Assembly (NCBI GenBank): GCA_022414725.1
Contig: CM039464.1
Coordinates: 52,932,557-52,996,556 of the forward strand
Reading direction: 5' to 3'
From: Microglena sp. YARC
Lineage: Eukaryota; Chlorophyta; Chlorophyceae; Chlamydomonadales; Chlamydomonadaceae
Length of the DNA: 64,000 bases
How positions within the stretch are numbered: position 1 is the first letter of the stretch; every line of letters starts with the position of its first letter. Below, one piece after another: positions 1 to 9,149 of the stretch. A program made the position numbers and the translations under genes. The notes under the pieces were generated by a model, which searched no databases, was not told where the DNA came from, and saw only the letters and a program-made list of their open reading frames with translations.

Positions 1-287
1 TGTTGTGTGGTGTGTGTGGTGTGGTGTGGTGTGTGTGTGGAGTGTGTGTGGTGTGTGTAGAGTGTGTGAGTGTTGTGTTGTGTGGTGTGTGTGTGGTGTG
101 TCCGTGGTGAGGTGTGTGTGTGGTGTTGTGTTGTGTGTTGTGTGGTGTGTGTGTGTAGTGTGGTGTAATGTGTGTTGTGGTGTAGTGTGGTGTAATGTGT
201 GGTGTATGTGGAGTGTGGTGTAAGGTGTGGTGTATGTGGAGTGTGGTGTAAGGTGTGGTGTAAGGTGTGGTGTATGTGGAGTGTCTC

Positions 288-378
288 TGCTTCAACACAA
301 TACACGACACCTTGTAGACACCTGCTCCAGGCTGCTGGCATCCCGATTGAAGTTGAGCATCAGCTCCATTCGCCGCAC
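288..378 (-). other. Exon start copy with acceptor, minus strand (copy 3)
   Basis: Third copy of the VRRMELM segment, again with CAACAG acceptor and intact frame over the first 19 codons (VRRMELMLNFNRDASSLEQ). The true downstream exon is probably this one or one lying left of the window. All three copies end in the same GAGACACTCCAC-like sequence and run into TG repeat. Confidence 0.45.
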
Positions 379-465
379 CTGTTGGGGGAGGGGTGGTGTG
401 GTGGGGAGGGGAGGGGTATGGTGTGTGGTGTTTGTGTGGAGTGTGCGTGGTGTGTGTGGAGTGCC

Positions 466-557
466 TCCGCTTTAACACAATGCACAACACTGTGTAGAGC
501 TGCTCCAGGCTGCTGGCGTCCCGATCGAAGTTAAGCATTTAGCTCCATTCGCCGCAC
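466..557 (-). other. Exon start copy with acceptor, minus strand (copy 2)
   Basis: Same segment as at 1417-1514: acceptor CAACAG then GTGCGGCGAATGGAGC, encoding VRRMELMLNFDRDASSLEQ-like sequence, with the end diverging. Flanked on both sides by GGGGA/TGTG repeat. It could be the functional copy or one of a series of acceptor-side copies. Confidence 0.45.
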
Positions 558-1416
558 CTGTTGGGGGAGGGGGAGGGGAAGGGAGGAGGGGAGGGGAGGG
601 GAGGGGAGGGGTGGGGATGGGTGGGGTGGGGTAGGGAGGGTGTGTGGTGTGGTGTGGTGTGGTGTGGTGGGGATGGGAGGGGTGGGGAGGGGTAGGGTGG
701 GGTAGGGAGGGTGTGTGGTGTGGTGTGGTGTGGTGTGGTGTGGTGTGGTGTGGTGTGGTGGGGAGGGGTGGGGTAGGGTAGCGAGGGTGTGTGGTGTGGT
801 GTGGTGTTGTGTGGTGTGGTGTGGTTTGGTGGGGAGGGGTGTGGTGTGGTGTGGTGTGGTGTGGTGTGGTGTGGTGTGGTGTGGTGGGGAGGAGTGTGTG
901 GGGTGGGGTGGGGTGGGGTGGGAGGGGAGGGAAGGGTGGTGGGGAGGGGAGGGGAGGGGGGGAGGGGAGGGGAGGGGAGGGGAGGGGAGGGGGGAGGGGA
1001 GGGGAGGGGAGGGGAGGGGAGGGGAGGGGAGGGGAGGGGAGGGGAGGGGAGGGAGGGGGAAGGGGAAGGGGAGGGGCAGTGGAGGGAGGGGAGGGAGGGA
1101 GGGGAGGGGAGGGGAGGGGAGGGGAGGGAGGAGGGGCAGGGGAGGGAGGGGAGGGAGGGGAGGGGAGGGGAGGCGGAGGGAGGGGTGGGGGCCAGGTGGA
1201 AGGGTGGTGGGAGGGGAAGGGTGGTGGAGAGGGGAGGCGCAGAGGGGGGAGGGAGAAAGGTGGTGGGAGGGGAGGTTAGGGAGGGGAGGGGTGTGGGGTG
1301 TGGTGGTGGTGTGGGGTAAGGTGTGTTGTGGTGGTGTGGTGTGGTGTGTTGAGGTGTGTGGGTGTGGGGTAAGGTGTCGTGAGTGTTGTGTGGTGTTGTT
1401 GTTGTGTGGAGTGTGT

Positions 1417-1514
1417 GGAGTGTCTCCGCTTCAACACAATATACAACGCCTTGTAGAGGTGCTCCAGGCTGCTGGCATCCCGATTGAACTTGCGCATCAG
1501 CTCCATTGCCGCAC
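1417..1514 (-). other. Exon start copy with acceptor, minus strand (copy 1)
   Basis: Read on the minus strand, an acceptor ending in CAACAG is followed by sequence encoding MELMRKFNRDASSLEHLYK, continuing to ALYIVLKR. The exon at 3652-4045 ends in phase 0 with MLALL, so joining would give LALLVRRMELMRKF in the versions that carry CGA or CGG. This copy lacks one base in that triplet (GTGCGGCAATGG), which shifts the frame, so it may be a decoy. Two related copies lie further left. The protein family is not recognised. Confidence 0.5.
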
Positions 1515-1817
1515 CTGTTGGGGAAGGGATGGGGTGGGAGGGTGGTGTGGGGTGTGGTGGGGAGGGGTATGGTGTGGTGGGGAGGGGTGTGGTGTGTGTG
1601 TGTGGTGTTGGTGTGTGGTGTGTGTGGTGTGTGTGGTGTGTGTGGTGTTGGTGTGTGGTGTGTGTGGTGTGTATTGTGTGTGGTGTGTGTAATGTGTGTG
1701 TGTGGTGTACGTGTGGTGTACGTGTGGTGTGTGTGTGGTTTGTGTGGGTTGCGTGTGGGTGTGCGTGTGGTGAGTGTTGGAGGAGGGATGCTGTAAGGTG
1801 TGAATACCTCATATACA

Positions 1818-1915
1818 TAGGGAACAGCATTACGATATCATATCATATGAAACCAGCACTCTGACTAGGCCAAATTACCATTTATATACGATACGGGTAT
1901 CATATGATGCAATTT
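1818..1915 (+). mobile_element. hAT-like MITE family 1, 3'-truncated copy
   Basis: Begins TAGGGAACAGCATTACGATA and shares the internal GCACTCTGACTAGGCCAAAT block and ATCATATGATGCAATTT with the complete copy at 2273-2421. The right terminal inverted repeat is missing. Confidence 0.7.
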
Positions 1916-1929
1916 TAAACTTTAATTTT

Positions 1930-2265
1930 TATATTTTTATATTTTATTTATCGTACTCCTCTTTCTAGTGCTTACATAATTTATAACAACAAATAAGTGG
2001 CCTTTTAACGAAGGGAGGGAATAGAAACGAATTTACATAGGTGACATTTTTTGCCACAAAGGCATCATAAGACCAAGAGCATATTGAACCAAGTGAGTGT
2101 GTTGTGTGTAATGTGTGTGGTGTGTGTAATATGTGTGTGTTGTGTGTGTTGTGTGTATTGTGTGTGTTGTGTGTGAAATGTATGTGGTGTGTGTGTGGTG
2201 TGTGACCAATAGCATATCGATCCAGATCTCTCCCTTCAGTTTCTATGTACTGCAATTGAACAGCA
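1930..2265. other. AT-rich spacer with TG microsatellite
   Basis: Mostly AT-rich unique sequence. Positions 2095-2205 are TGTGTGTTG-type repeat. No gene signal is seen. Confidence 0.6.
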
Positions 2266-2272
2266 ATATAAT

Positions 2273-2421
2273 TAGGGAACGGCAATATGATATCATATGA
2301 TGCCGGCAGTCTGACTAGGTCAAAGTTACCTTTACGCACAATATCATATGATGCAATTTGTATGATATAATATGATATCACACTCGCCTTTGGTCAACAT
2401 CGCATGCTAAGCCGGTCCCTA
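2273..2421 (+). mobile_element. hAT-like MITE family 1, complete copy
   Basis: A 149-bp element starting TAGGGAACGGCAATATGATA and ending GCCGGTCCCTA, so the termini form an imperfect inverted repeat. Flanks are aatataat and aatataaa, a 7 of 8 match consistent with an 8-bp target duplication, the hallmark of hAT transposition. The interior is rich in the palindrome ATATGATATCATAT. No coding capacity, so it would need a transposase from elsewhere. Confidence 0.8.
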
Positions 2422-2429
2422 AATATAAA

Positions 2430-2860
2430 TAGGGAAAGGAAGAGTCACTTAATATTAGTGAATGAATAATATTAGTGAATATTAGCCAATATTAGACTGT
2501 CGAGCTGTCTCACCATTTTTATTTTTTGTATCAGCTTTTATTGTGACACCAGGTGACACTTTAATATTTATTTTTATTTTTATCAACTTTTATTGTGACA
2601 CTTTAATATTCAATTTTATTGTTTTATCCATTTTTATTGTGACACTTTAATACTATTTGTTTTTCTTTAATAGTATTAGTTTTTTAAAAAATAATGGCAG
2701 TAGCCGTTCCCTTAATAAAATCTGTTTTCTGGCCCTTCATCTTCACCTTTCTCTGATTGTAAAACATGGTTACATGACTTCCAAAACTCATCAAAAAAAC
2801 AAAAAACTTAGGGGATCCTTTCTATTAAACAGCAAAATAATAGGCCATATAATAGGTGCA
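2430..2860. other. AT-rich region, short TTTTATTGTGACAC repeats
   Basis: A short motif containing TTTTATTGTGACAC recurs three times at 2520-2650. Otherwise AT-rich with no gene seen. Confidence 0.6.
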
Positions 2861-2869
2861 AGTACAACT

Positions 2870-3130
2870 CCATCCGCCTCACCAGCAGCGCCAGCATCTC
2901 CACGTACACAGCACCAGCGTGGTACTTGACCACCCCACCCCACCCCAACTTCAGCCTCACCAGCAGCGCCAGCATCTCCACGTACACAGCACCAGCGTGG
3001 TACTTGACCACCCCACCCCACCCCAACTTCAGCCTCACCAGCAGCGCCAGCATCTCCACGTACACAGCACCAGCATGGTACTTGACCACCCCACCCCACC
3101 CCAACTTCAGCCTCACCAGCAGCACCAGCG
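2870..3130 (-). repeat. 78-bp array of exon end plus donor copies
   Basis: Four units with exact 78-bp spacing (CCAGCAG at 2882, 2960, 3038, 3116). On the minus strand each carries GAGATGCTGGCGCTGCTG followed by the donor GTGAGG, exactly the 3' edge of the exon at 3652-4045. The period is 26 codons, so the frame is preserved across units, but the array lies downstream of the true donor and is probably intronic. Confidence 0.85.
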
Positions 3131-3228
3131 TAGTTAGTGACAACCACATCCTACACATTCTTGCCGCACCCCACCCCTCCCCCAACACTCCACACCCCAC
3201 ACCACCACACTACAATCCTCCCCCGACA

Positions 3229-3275
3229 GGTGCGGCGGATGAAACTGATGCGCAACTTTGATCGGGGACGCGAGC
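3229..3275 (+). other. Inverted copy of acceptor and exon start
   Basis: Plus-strand CCCCCGACAG then GTGCGGCGGATGAAACTGAT, the same segment as the minus-strand copies at 288-378, 466-557 and 1417-1514, but in the opposite orientation. It lies between minus-oriented donor copies, so transcripts of this intron contain complementary segments. Confidence 0.75.
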
Positions 3276-3379
3276 CCACCCCAACCCACCCACCCAACCC
3301 ACACCACCTTACCCCACACCACCCACCACACACCACCTAATCCCACCCACCCCATCTCACCCAACCCCAAAACTCTAGC

Positions 3380-3480
3380 CTCACCAGCAGCGCCAGCATC
3401 TCCTCATCGACGGCGTAGTTCATAACAAGCTGTTCCAACTCGTTCTTACTCTCCGCCTGCACCACCTTCCCTCCACCCCC
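3380..3480 (-). other. Longer exon end plus donor copy
   Basis: About 80 bases of the 3' part of the exon at 3652-4045 repeated (GTGCAGGCGGAGAGTAAGAA through GATGCTGGCGCTGCTG and GTGAGG), with a few substitutions and a 6-bp shortening. It lies just downstream of the true exon on the minus strand and looks like an earlier duplicate than the 78-bp array. Confidence 0.75.
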
Positions 3481-3512
3481 CCACCCCCACCCCACACCAC
3501 CCCTCCCCCATC

Positions 3513-3560
3513 AGGTGCGGCGGATGAAACTGAAGCGCAACTTTGATCGGGATGCGAGCC
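3513..3560 (+). other. Second inverted copy of acceptor and exon start
   Basis: Plus-strand CCCCCATCAG then GTGCGGCGGATGAAACTGAA. Close duplicate of the 3229-3275 segment and likewise inverted relative to the gene. Confidence 0.75.
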
Positions 3561-3651
3561 CACCCCACCCCACCCCACCACCCCACCTCAACCCACACCA
3601 CTCCACCTCACCCCAACTCCACCCTCACCCCACCCCAAACTCCAGCCTCAC

Positions 3652-4045
3652 CAGCAGCGCCAGCATCTCCTCGTCAACAGCATCCGCGTAGTTCGTCACA
3701 AGCTGCTCCAACTCATTCTTGCTCTCCGCCTGCACCATCTCCAACAGGATCTCCGCCCTCTTCGCCATGCCCTCGTCCTCACTCAAGCCCTCATAAGTGC
3801 CCCTGCCACCCTTCACGGCACTAGCTGGCTCAATGACCTCAACCGTCGAGTCATCCAAGCCCTCACCCTGCTCCTCTTGCTCTGTTTTGGACGCCATCCA
3901 TTCGTCAATAAAGGCCTCATCAAAATCGTCCTCGTTTACTTCGTACTGCATGCTTAACAGATCCTCGGGTAAGGGTTCTGGTCCCACCTTGACTGCATCG
4001 ATCCCGGCTTTAGGTGGATCCTTTGAGGCACTGTTTTCCTGGTTT
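3652..4045 (-). CDS. Exon of unknown acidic protein (131 codons)
   Basis: On the minus strand, an acceptor CTCCTAG precedes a 394-base exon that ends at CTGCTG before donor GTGAGG. It encodes an acidic segment with the run NEDDFDEAFIDEWMASKTEQ near residues 40-60, then a likely alpha-helical part (AKRAEILLEMVQAESKNELE, then LVTNYADAVDEEMLALL). Codon content and reading frame are clearly protein-like against the repeat background. I do not recognise the family. The next exon appears to be the VRRMELM segment, copies of which lie at 288-1514. Upstream coding sequence probably lies at 4213-4296. The 3' edge of this exon is amplified downstream at 2870-3480. Confidence 0.75.
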
Positions 4046-4059
4046 CTAGGAGTAGCTGA

Positions 4060-4210
4060 GGGGCAGTAGCTGAGTCTGGTTGGCCTGGAAGGGCGACATG
4101 GGTGCGTAGCTAGGGGGCGCGGCTGAGGAGCAGTAGCTGAGGGGCAGAGGCTAAGGGGTGTGGCTGAGGGGCAGTAGCTGAGAGGTGTAGCTGAGTGGCT
4201 GGGTCTTCTT
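4060..4210 (-). repeat. Short GCTGAGGGGCAGTA repeats
   Basis: Irregular 18-20-bp repeats around GGGGCAGTAGCTGAG between the exon and a probable upstream exon. On the minus strand they are pyrimidine-rich and could act as the tract before the acceptor at 4046. Confidence 0.6.
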
Positions 4211-4212
4211 GG

Positions 4213-4296
4213 TCCCGATGGGCTGAGAGGGGGACAGATAACTGATGAGACTGGCAGCCGTGGCGCGAGGCTTCTGGAATGGAGCTTCTGCAGTTG
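4213..4296 (-). CDS. Possible upstream exon of the unknown acidic protein
   Basis: Minus-strand acceptor-like CACCAACTGCAG is followed by a frame encoding KPRATAASLISYLSPSQPIG then TKKTQ. This resembles coding or transit-peptide sequence more than the neighbouring repeats do. The 3' boundary and the phase to the next exon were not resolved, so this is tentative. Confidence 0.35.
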
Positions 4297-4314
4297 GTGA
4301 GTCAAGTGTTTGTG

Positions 4315-4337
4315 TGTCAGTGTGTGTGTGTGTGTGT

Positions 4338-4400
<63 letters not shown>
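4315..4400. repeat. (GT)n(GA)n microsatellite
   Basis: TGTGTGTG run followed by about 30 GA dinucleotides. Confidence 0.95.
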
Positions 4401-4402
<2 letters not shown>

Positions 4403-4489
4403 AACAGTATTTCTGCAGTCTTGAGCATTGTGCAGGGAGCCACAGTGCCCCATGCTTTTTTAGACAGAGGTCCACCTTACCCCTTTTAT

Positions 4490-4945
4490 GTTTGAGTTTG
4501 TGTCTGTGTGTGTCTGTGTTTGTGTGTGTGTGTGTGTGTGTGTTTGGGTGTTAATTTGTGTTTGTGGGGGTGGGGGTGGGAGGGTGCTTGTGTGGGTGTG
4601 CTTGTTTGTTGTGTGTTGTGTTGTTTGTTGTGTGTTGTGTTGTTTGTTGTGTGTTGTGTTGTTTGTTGTGTGTTGTGTTGCTTGTTGTGTGTTGTGTTGT
4701 TTGTTGTTTGTTGTGTTGTTTGTTGTGTGTTGTGTTGTTTGTTGTGCTTTTTGTCGTGTATTGTTTGTTGTGTGTTGTGATTTTTGTTTTGTTTTGTGTT
4801 GTGTTGTTTGTTGTGTTGTGTTGTGCTGCTTGATGTGTTGTGTTGTGTTGTGTTGTTTGTTGTTTGTGTGTTGTGTGTTGTTTGTGTGTTGTTTGTTGTG
4901 TTGTTTGTTGTGTTGTTTGTTGTGTTGTGTTTCCTTGTTTTTTGT
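4490..4945. repeat. TGTG and TTGTGTTGTT microsatellite
   Basis: (TG)n from 4500 to 4560, then TTGTGTGTTGTG/TTGTTTG units to 4940. Large open frames on both strands are composition artefacts. Confidence 0.9.
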
Positions 4946-5209
4946 GTGTAATGCTGCAGCTGTTTGGCTCTAAAGGACTAAAGGGACCCCCAAAAGACTC
5001 TAAGGTAGCACCTCCAGAACAATAAGGTACATAATGTAGCACTTCTGCCACGGTGACTACGGCTTACGCTGTGGTGCCCTTCACTTCACGACCTGAGAGT
5101 GACTTCATTACTCGGATGTAACAACTTCAATTTCAATTTCAATAGCACTTCTGTCCAATTAAGCGCCCGGAAGAAAACCCTGCACTGGAACACCAACACT
5201 GTTCTTTTT

Positions 5210-5395
5210 TGGGGCTACGCATGGTAGCTTCCAGCCAGCTCCATTTGCCAGCCACTGGGTCAAGCCTAAATCTACCAGCTGCATTGGAATGCCTGTTTTA
5301 TCAGCTTTCAGACAGTCTAGCTAGTTTGAGTTTTGCTGGAGGATGTGGGAAAGGAGCTGCCTAGAAGCTGCTCTGTGTAGCCCCCAAAATAAAAA
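5210..5395 (+). repeat. Dispersed family C copy
   Basis: About 185 bp. Starts near GGGCTACGCATGGTAGCTTC, contains CCAGCCACTGGGTCAAGCC, CAGCTGCATTGGAATGCC and CAGCTTTCAGACAGTCTAGC, and ends GCTGCCTAGAAGCTGCT then CAAAAT. Other copies lie at 5600, 7240, 7480, 7720, 11565, 26845 and 27000. No coding capacity seen. Confidence 0.8.
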
Positions 5396-5433
5396 GTAAA
5401 CACTTAGAAATAGGGCAAAATTTCCCTTTGCTT

Positions 5434-5576
5434 TGAATTTAAACAGAAGATTGTACCCACTGAAGAACAGATCCTGTTCAAGTACAGTTGAAGCAATATT
5501 TGCAATATTTCAATAATATCGACTGTACTTGAACAGGATCTGTTCTTCAGTTTGTACACTCTTCTGTCTAAATTCA
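5434..5576. ncRNA. Long foldback hairpin, possible small-RNA precursor
   Basis: Arms 5434-5488 and 5522-5576 are 55 bp each and inverted-complementary with four mismatches, around a 33-base AT-rich loop. The apical 30 bp of the stem (ACTGAAGAACAGATCCTGTT onward) is perfectly paired. It sits between two family C copies. This is compatible with a miRNA/siRNA hairpin or with a foldback transposable element. No target or expression evidence is available. Confidence 0.5.
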
Positions 5577-5599
5577 TAACAGCAATATTTCCCTTTTTT

Positions 5600-5785
5600 T
5601 GCTACTAGAAGCAGCTTCTAAGCAGATCCCTGAGCCAGCCACTGGGCCAAGCCTCAAAAATCCAGCAGCGCTAGAAAGCTGATTAAGTCAGCTTCAAGGT
5701 GCACTAGGTTGCTTTAGGTTTAGCTGATTAGCCAGCCGGGGAAGCTGCCTAGAAGCTGCTGGTTATAGCTGGAAAAAAAACTGCT
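5600..5785 (+). repeat. Dispersed family C copy
   Basis: Second copy, flanking the hairpin on the right. Begins with AGCAGCTTCTAAGCAGATCC and ends GCTGCCTAGAAGCTGCTGG. More diverged than the copies at 7.2-7.9 kb. Confidence 0.7.
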
Positions 5786-5819
5786 TGGGAGTGTGGTGTA
5801 CCCTACAGCAGCCTGCACC

Positions 5820-6115
5820 CTGTTCAGGTGTGATGTTGAGTGTGATGTAGAGTGTGATGTTGAGTGTGATGTAGAGTGTGATGTGGAGTGTGATGTACTA
5901 TACGATAGCCTGCACCGTGTTCAGGTAGTTAGACAGGTGTTCGGGTAGTTAAACAGGTGGTTCAGGTACTTCAGGTAGTTAAACAGGTGTTCAGGTAGTT
6001 AAACACATTGGTTAACCATGTCGTACAGAAGCAGGTGTTTTACACCCTGAACACCTGTTTATATGATGTGCATAAACAGGTGTTTTACACCCTGGACACC
6101 TGTTTATCAACCTTA
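5820..6115. repeat. GTGATGTAGA repeats and AACAGGTGTT palindromes
   Basis: 5829-5895 is a 12-bp TGTGATGTTGAG-type repeat. 5925-6010 is CAGGTAGTTAAA repeat. 6028-6110 contains two imperfect palindromes built on AAACAGGTGT/ACACCTGTTT around TTTACACCCTG. Confidence 0.8.
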
Positions 6116-6179
6116 ACAGGGTGCAGGCTGGTGTAGGGGTAGTCACCATGTTTACTCTGCCTGCAGAGGGTGAGCACCC

Positions 6180-6829
6180 TGAAGGCTGGTAGACAAGGTA
6201 ATCCAACCAAACCAAATAAACCACTCTCACCATTAGCCAAGCAGGGCTTGATGGGTTTCCTGCTAAGGCGATGACTAGCTATGTCGGGGCGGAGATAGTC
6301 GGCTGAAATGGCAGAAAAAATAGCTGTGCAATTGATTCGTTCGTGCAATCAGTCGGCGGAAATCGAACAGCAGTCTGACGGCAGTTGCGAGCAGTTGCAA
6401 TTAATCTACCTCCAGCGAAGGGTCATGCCCTATGTACCTCGCCCGAGTCTGGTTCAGACTGCCAAGTGCCTGCATCTTCAACCGAACTAACTAACGCTAA
6501 ACGGGAGCTCCCGTGCTCCCACTCCAGCCCTGACTCCAGCCACAATCGGTCACGCTCCGAGCCAGCCTCCCAGCCCGTCCCAGCCCGTCCCAGCCCGTCC
6601 CAGCAACTAGCCTGGCTCCCAGCCGTGCTCGCGTGTGGACGACCTCGTATTTGAGCTCGAACCACCGAAGTCTGGACCGGAGCCGTACCATGCTGTCGTG
6701 TCTCGTCCCCCCCCCCCCAACCCCCCCAACCTCCTTGCCACTTCAGCGTTACCTCCTTTTGAGTTCACTCCTCCTATTCGATTTAAGCACAGAGGGTGAG
6801 CAGGGAAGACGTACTGCTAGATCATCAAA
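6180..6829 (+). promoter_or_regulatory. Upstream region of CMC2
   Basis: GC-richer unique sequence with CCCAGCCCGT repeated four times at 6570-6602 and a C run at 6709-6718. It is the only non-repetitive sequence upstream of the CMC2 start, so the promoter and 5' UTR should lie here. No TATA box could be assigned confidently. Confidence 0.4.
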
Positions 6830-7129
6830 ATGCATCCCGCACTCATTCCGGAGAGGCATCCCATGTGCGGCAAGTACATGGAGGCCATGATAAAATGTCG
6901 TGAGCGCAACCCTATTCGTCGCTACTTCGGAGACTGCAACGATGAAACTTGGGATTTGACTAAATGCTTAACAATAGAGAAAAGGGAAACGCGTGCTCCT
7001 CGCCAGGCCAAATTCAAGGAGCAGTTCAGGGAGAAGCGAAAGGAGGACGCGGAACGGGCCGAGCAGTTACAGGCTGAATCAGAAGCAAGAAAGGCAGCCG
7101 CTTCTGAGATGAATGAACGTGAGGATTAA
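6830..7129 (+). CDS. CMC2: CMC2-type twin CX9C mitochondrial protein
   Basis: A 99-residue single-exon protein starting MHP, as CMC2 proteins do. It has two CX9C motifs, Cys13-Cys23 and Cys36-Cys46, the helix-loop-helix signature of the small intermembrane-space proteins imported and oxidised by the Mia40 pathway. The linker contains NPIRRYFGDCND, matching the family's typical F-G-x-C-N-D. Known CMC2 proteins support cytochrome c oxidase biogenesis. The C-terminal tail (residues 52-99) is a charged helix rich in Lys, Arg and Glu and is longer than in many homologues. The start at 6830 is chosen because the MHP beginning is conserved and the context atcatcaaaATG is reasonable. The gene is compact and intronless, in contrast to every other gene here. 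Confidence 0.9.
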   Translation: MHPALIPERHPMCGKYMEAMIKCRERNPIRRYFGDCNDETWDLTKCLTIEKRETRAPRQAKFKEQFREKRKEDAERAEQLQAESEARKAAASEMNERED

Positions 7130-7239
7130 GTGAGCAGGCAGGCAGGATGATGATGATACTTGTTCATCTGGTTATTCACTTTAGTGGTGAACATGCGCTA
7201 AAAGGAGGCACCCCTAAAGCATGTGATAGACAATCACTG

Positions 7240-7905
7240 TTTCTCTTTTGGGCTATGCATGGTTACTTCCAGCCAGGTACATGTTCCAGCCACTGAGTCA
7301 AGCCCCAAGGTTTCAGCTGCATTGGAATGCCCGTCATGCCAGCTTTCAGACACTCTAGCCAGTTTTTGGTTTGTCTGAAAGACCGGAGAAAGAAGCTGCC
7401 TAGGAGCTGCTTCGCGCAGCCCCAAAAATGAGCAGTTGCCCCTTGGTAATCTAAGCGATCACTTCTATGGTGGACACTTTCTTTTGGAGACTACACATGG
7501 CAGTTTCCAGCCAGCTCCATTAACCATCCACTGGGCAAAGCTCAGACTTTTTAGCTGCATTGGAATGCTTGTCATGCCAGCTTTCAGACACTCTAGCCAG
7601 TTTTTGGTTTGTCAGAAAGACAGGAGAAAGGAGCTGCCTAGGAGCTGCTTCGCGCAGCCCCAAAAATGAGCAGTTGCCCCTTGGTAATCTAAGCATTCAC
7701 TTCTATGGTGGACACTTTCTTTTGGAGACTACACATGGCAGTTTCCAGCTAGCTCCATAAACCATCCACTGGGCAAAGCTCAGACTTTTTAGCTGCATTG
7801 GAATGCTTGTCATGCCAGCTTTCAAACGCACTAGCTGGCTTCAAGTTTGGCCCAACGAGGGGGGAAAGAAGCTGACTAGAAGCTGCTACATGTCGCCCAT
7901 AAATG
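7240..7905 (+). repeat. Three tandem copies of family C
   Basis: Copies at about 7240-7430, 7480-7670 and 7720-7905. Spacing is 238 bp between the two closest copies (GAGCAGTTGCCCCTTGGTAA at 7429 and 7667). Each contains CAGCTGCATTGGAATGC and GCCAGCTTTCA. The shared spacer shows that the whole 238-bp unit was duplicated, not just the element. Confidence 0.85.
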
Positions 7906-7954
7906 AAACAGCAAGGGGGCACCCACAAAGCTTGTGATAGACAATGTGCTACTG

Positions 7955-9130
7955 CAAATAATTTTTGAATTGTTACATGGTTATTCAGCCGACTCTGGGC
8001 AGATGGCCATCTTCTAATTCCAAGTCCCCCCGTGCGATACCCACGGAAACCAGGGAGCACACTAAGCAAATTAGACAGTTTAACGATTCGTCCAGGACAC
8101 TGCAAACTAAGTCACCCATGCACTATGGATTGGATTGGATTGTTACATGGTTATTCGGCCCACTATGGTTGCTCCCACTCTGGCTGTAAACTGTATTCCA
8201 AGTCCAAGTCCCTCTGTGCGATACCCACGGAGATAAAAGGGGGCATAAAAGCAGGTTAGACAGTTTAAAGACTTGTCCAGGTCACTGCAAACAATGTTAC
8301 CCAATCACTATGGATTGGATTGTTACATGGTTATTCAGCCCACTATGGCTACTCACTATATTCCAATTCCAAGTCCCCCAGTGCGATACTCCCAGAAACC
8401 AGGGAGCACACTAAGCGGATTAGACAGTTTAATGATTTGTCCAGGTCAGTGCAAACTAAGTCACCTAAACACTTTGGATTGGATTGTTACATGGTAATTC
8501 AGCCCTCTCTGGTTGCTCCCACTCTAGCTGTAAACTGTATTCCAAGACCAAGTCCCTCAGTGCGATACCCACAGAGGTATAAGGGGGCAAAAAAGCAGAT
8601 TATACAGTTTAAAGCCTTGTCCAGGTCAGTGCAAACAAATTCACCCATGCACTATGGATTGGATTGTTACATGGTTATTCAGCCCACTATGGCTACTCAC
8701 AATATTCCAAGTCCAAGTCCCTCTGTGCAATTTCCACGGAAACCAGGGAGCACACTAAGCGGATTAGACAGTTTAATGATTTGTCCAGGTCACTGGAAAC
8801 TAAGTCACCCATGCACTATGGATTGGATTGGATTGTAACATGGTTATTCAGCACACTATGGCTGCTCACTGTCTTCCCATTCCAAGTCCCCCTGTGCGAT
8901 TCCCACAGAAACCAGGGAGCACACTAAGCAGACAATTTAATGACTTGTCCAAGTCACTGCAAACAAAGTCACCCATGCACTATGGATTGGATTGTTACAT
9001 GGTTATTCAGCCCACTATGGCTACTCGCCGTCTTCAAATTCCAAGTCCCTCTGTGCGATACCCACGGAGACCAGGGAGCATAATAAGCAAATGAGACAGT
9101 TGAAAGACGTGGCCAGGTCTCATGCACTAT
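7955..9130. repeat. Seven-unit 159-180-bp tandem array
   Basis: Units contain GGATTGTTACATGGTTATTC, CCAAGTCCCTCTGTGCGATA and AGACAGTTTAATGA. TTACATGG recurs at 7973, 8143, 8323, 8487, 8667, 8836 (as TAACATGG) and 8995. Unit length varies through small indels. No exon-like content recognised. Confidence 0.9.
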
Positions 9131-9149
9131 GGAAGAGGTGCACTACCTT

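Larger units (their letters stand above)
1..1810. repeat. TG-rich and GGGGA-rich low-complexity tract
   Basis: Positions 1-290 and 1310-1790 are TGTGGTG-type repeats. Positions 570-1290 are almost pure purine, largely GGGGA and GGTGTGGT units. Three islands of complex sequence (288-378, 466-557, 1417-1514) interrupt it and are described separately. The tract most likely lies in an intron of the minus-strand gene whose clear exon is at 3652-4045. Long open frames through it reflect the absence of stop codons in G/T repeats and are not coding evidence. Confidence 0.85.

Noticed and set aside
715..1692. 325-codon Gly/Arg/Val frame at the window start
   Set aside because: Generated by GGGGA and TGTGG repeats; other frames are open as well.
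4046..4443. Extension of the 131-codon exon upstream as a 272-codon protein with Ser/Leu run
   Set aside because: The extra N-terminal part reads through a GA microsatellite and short repeats. An acceptor at 4046 explains the data better.
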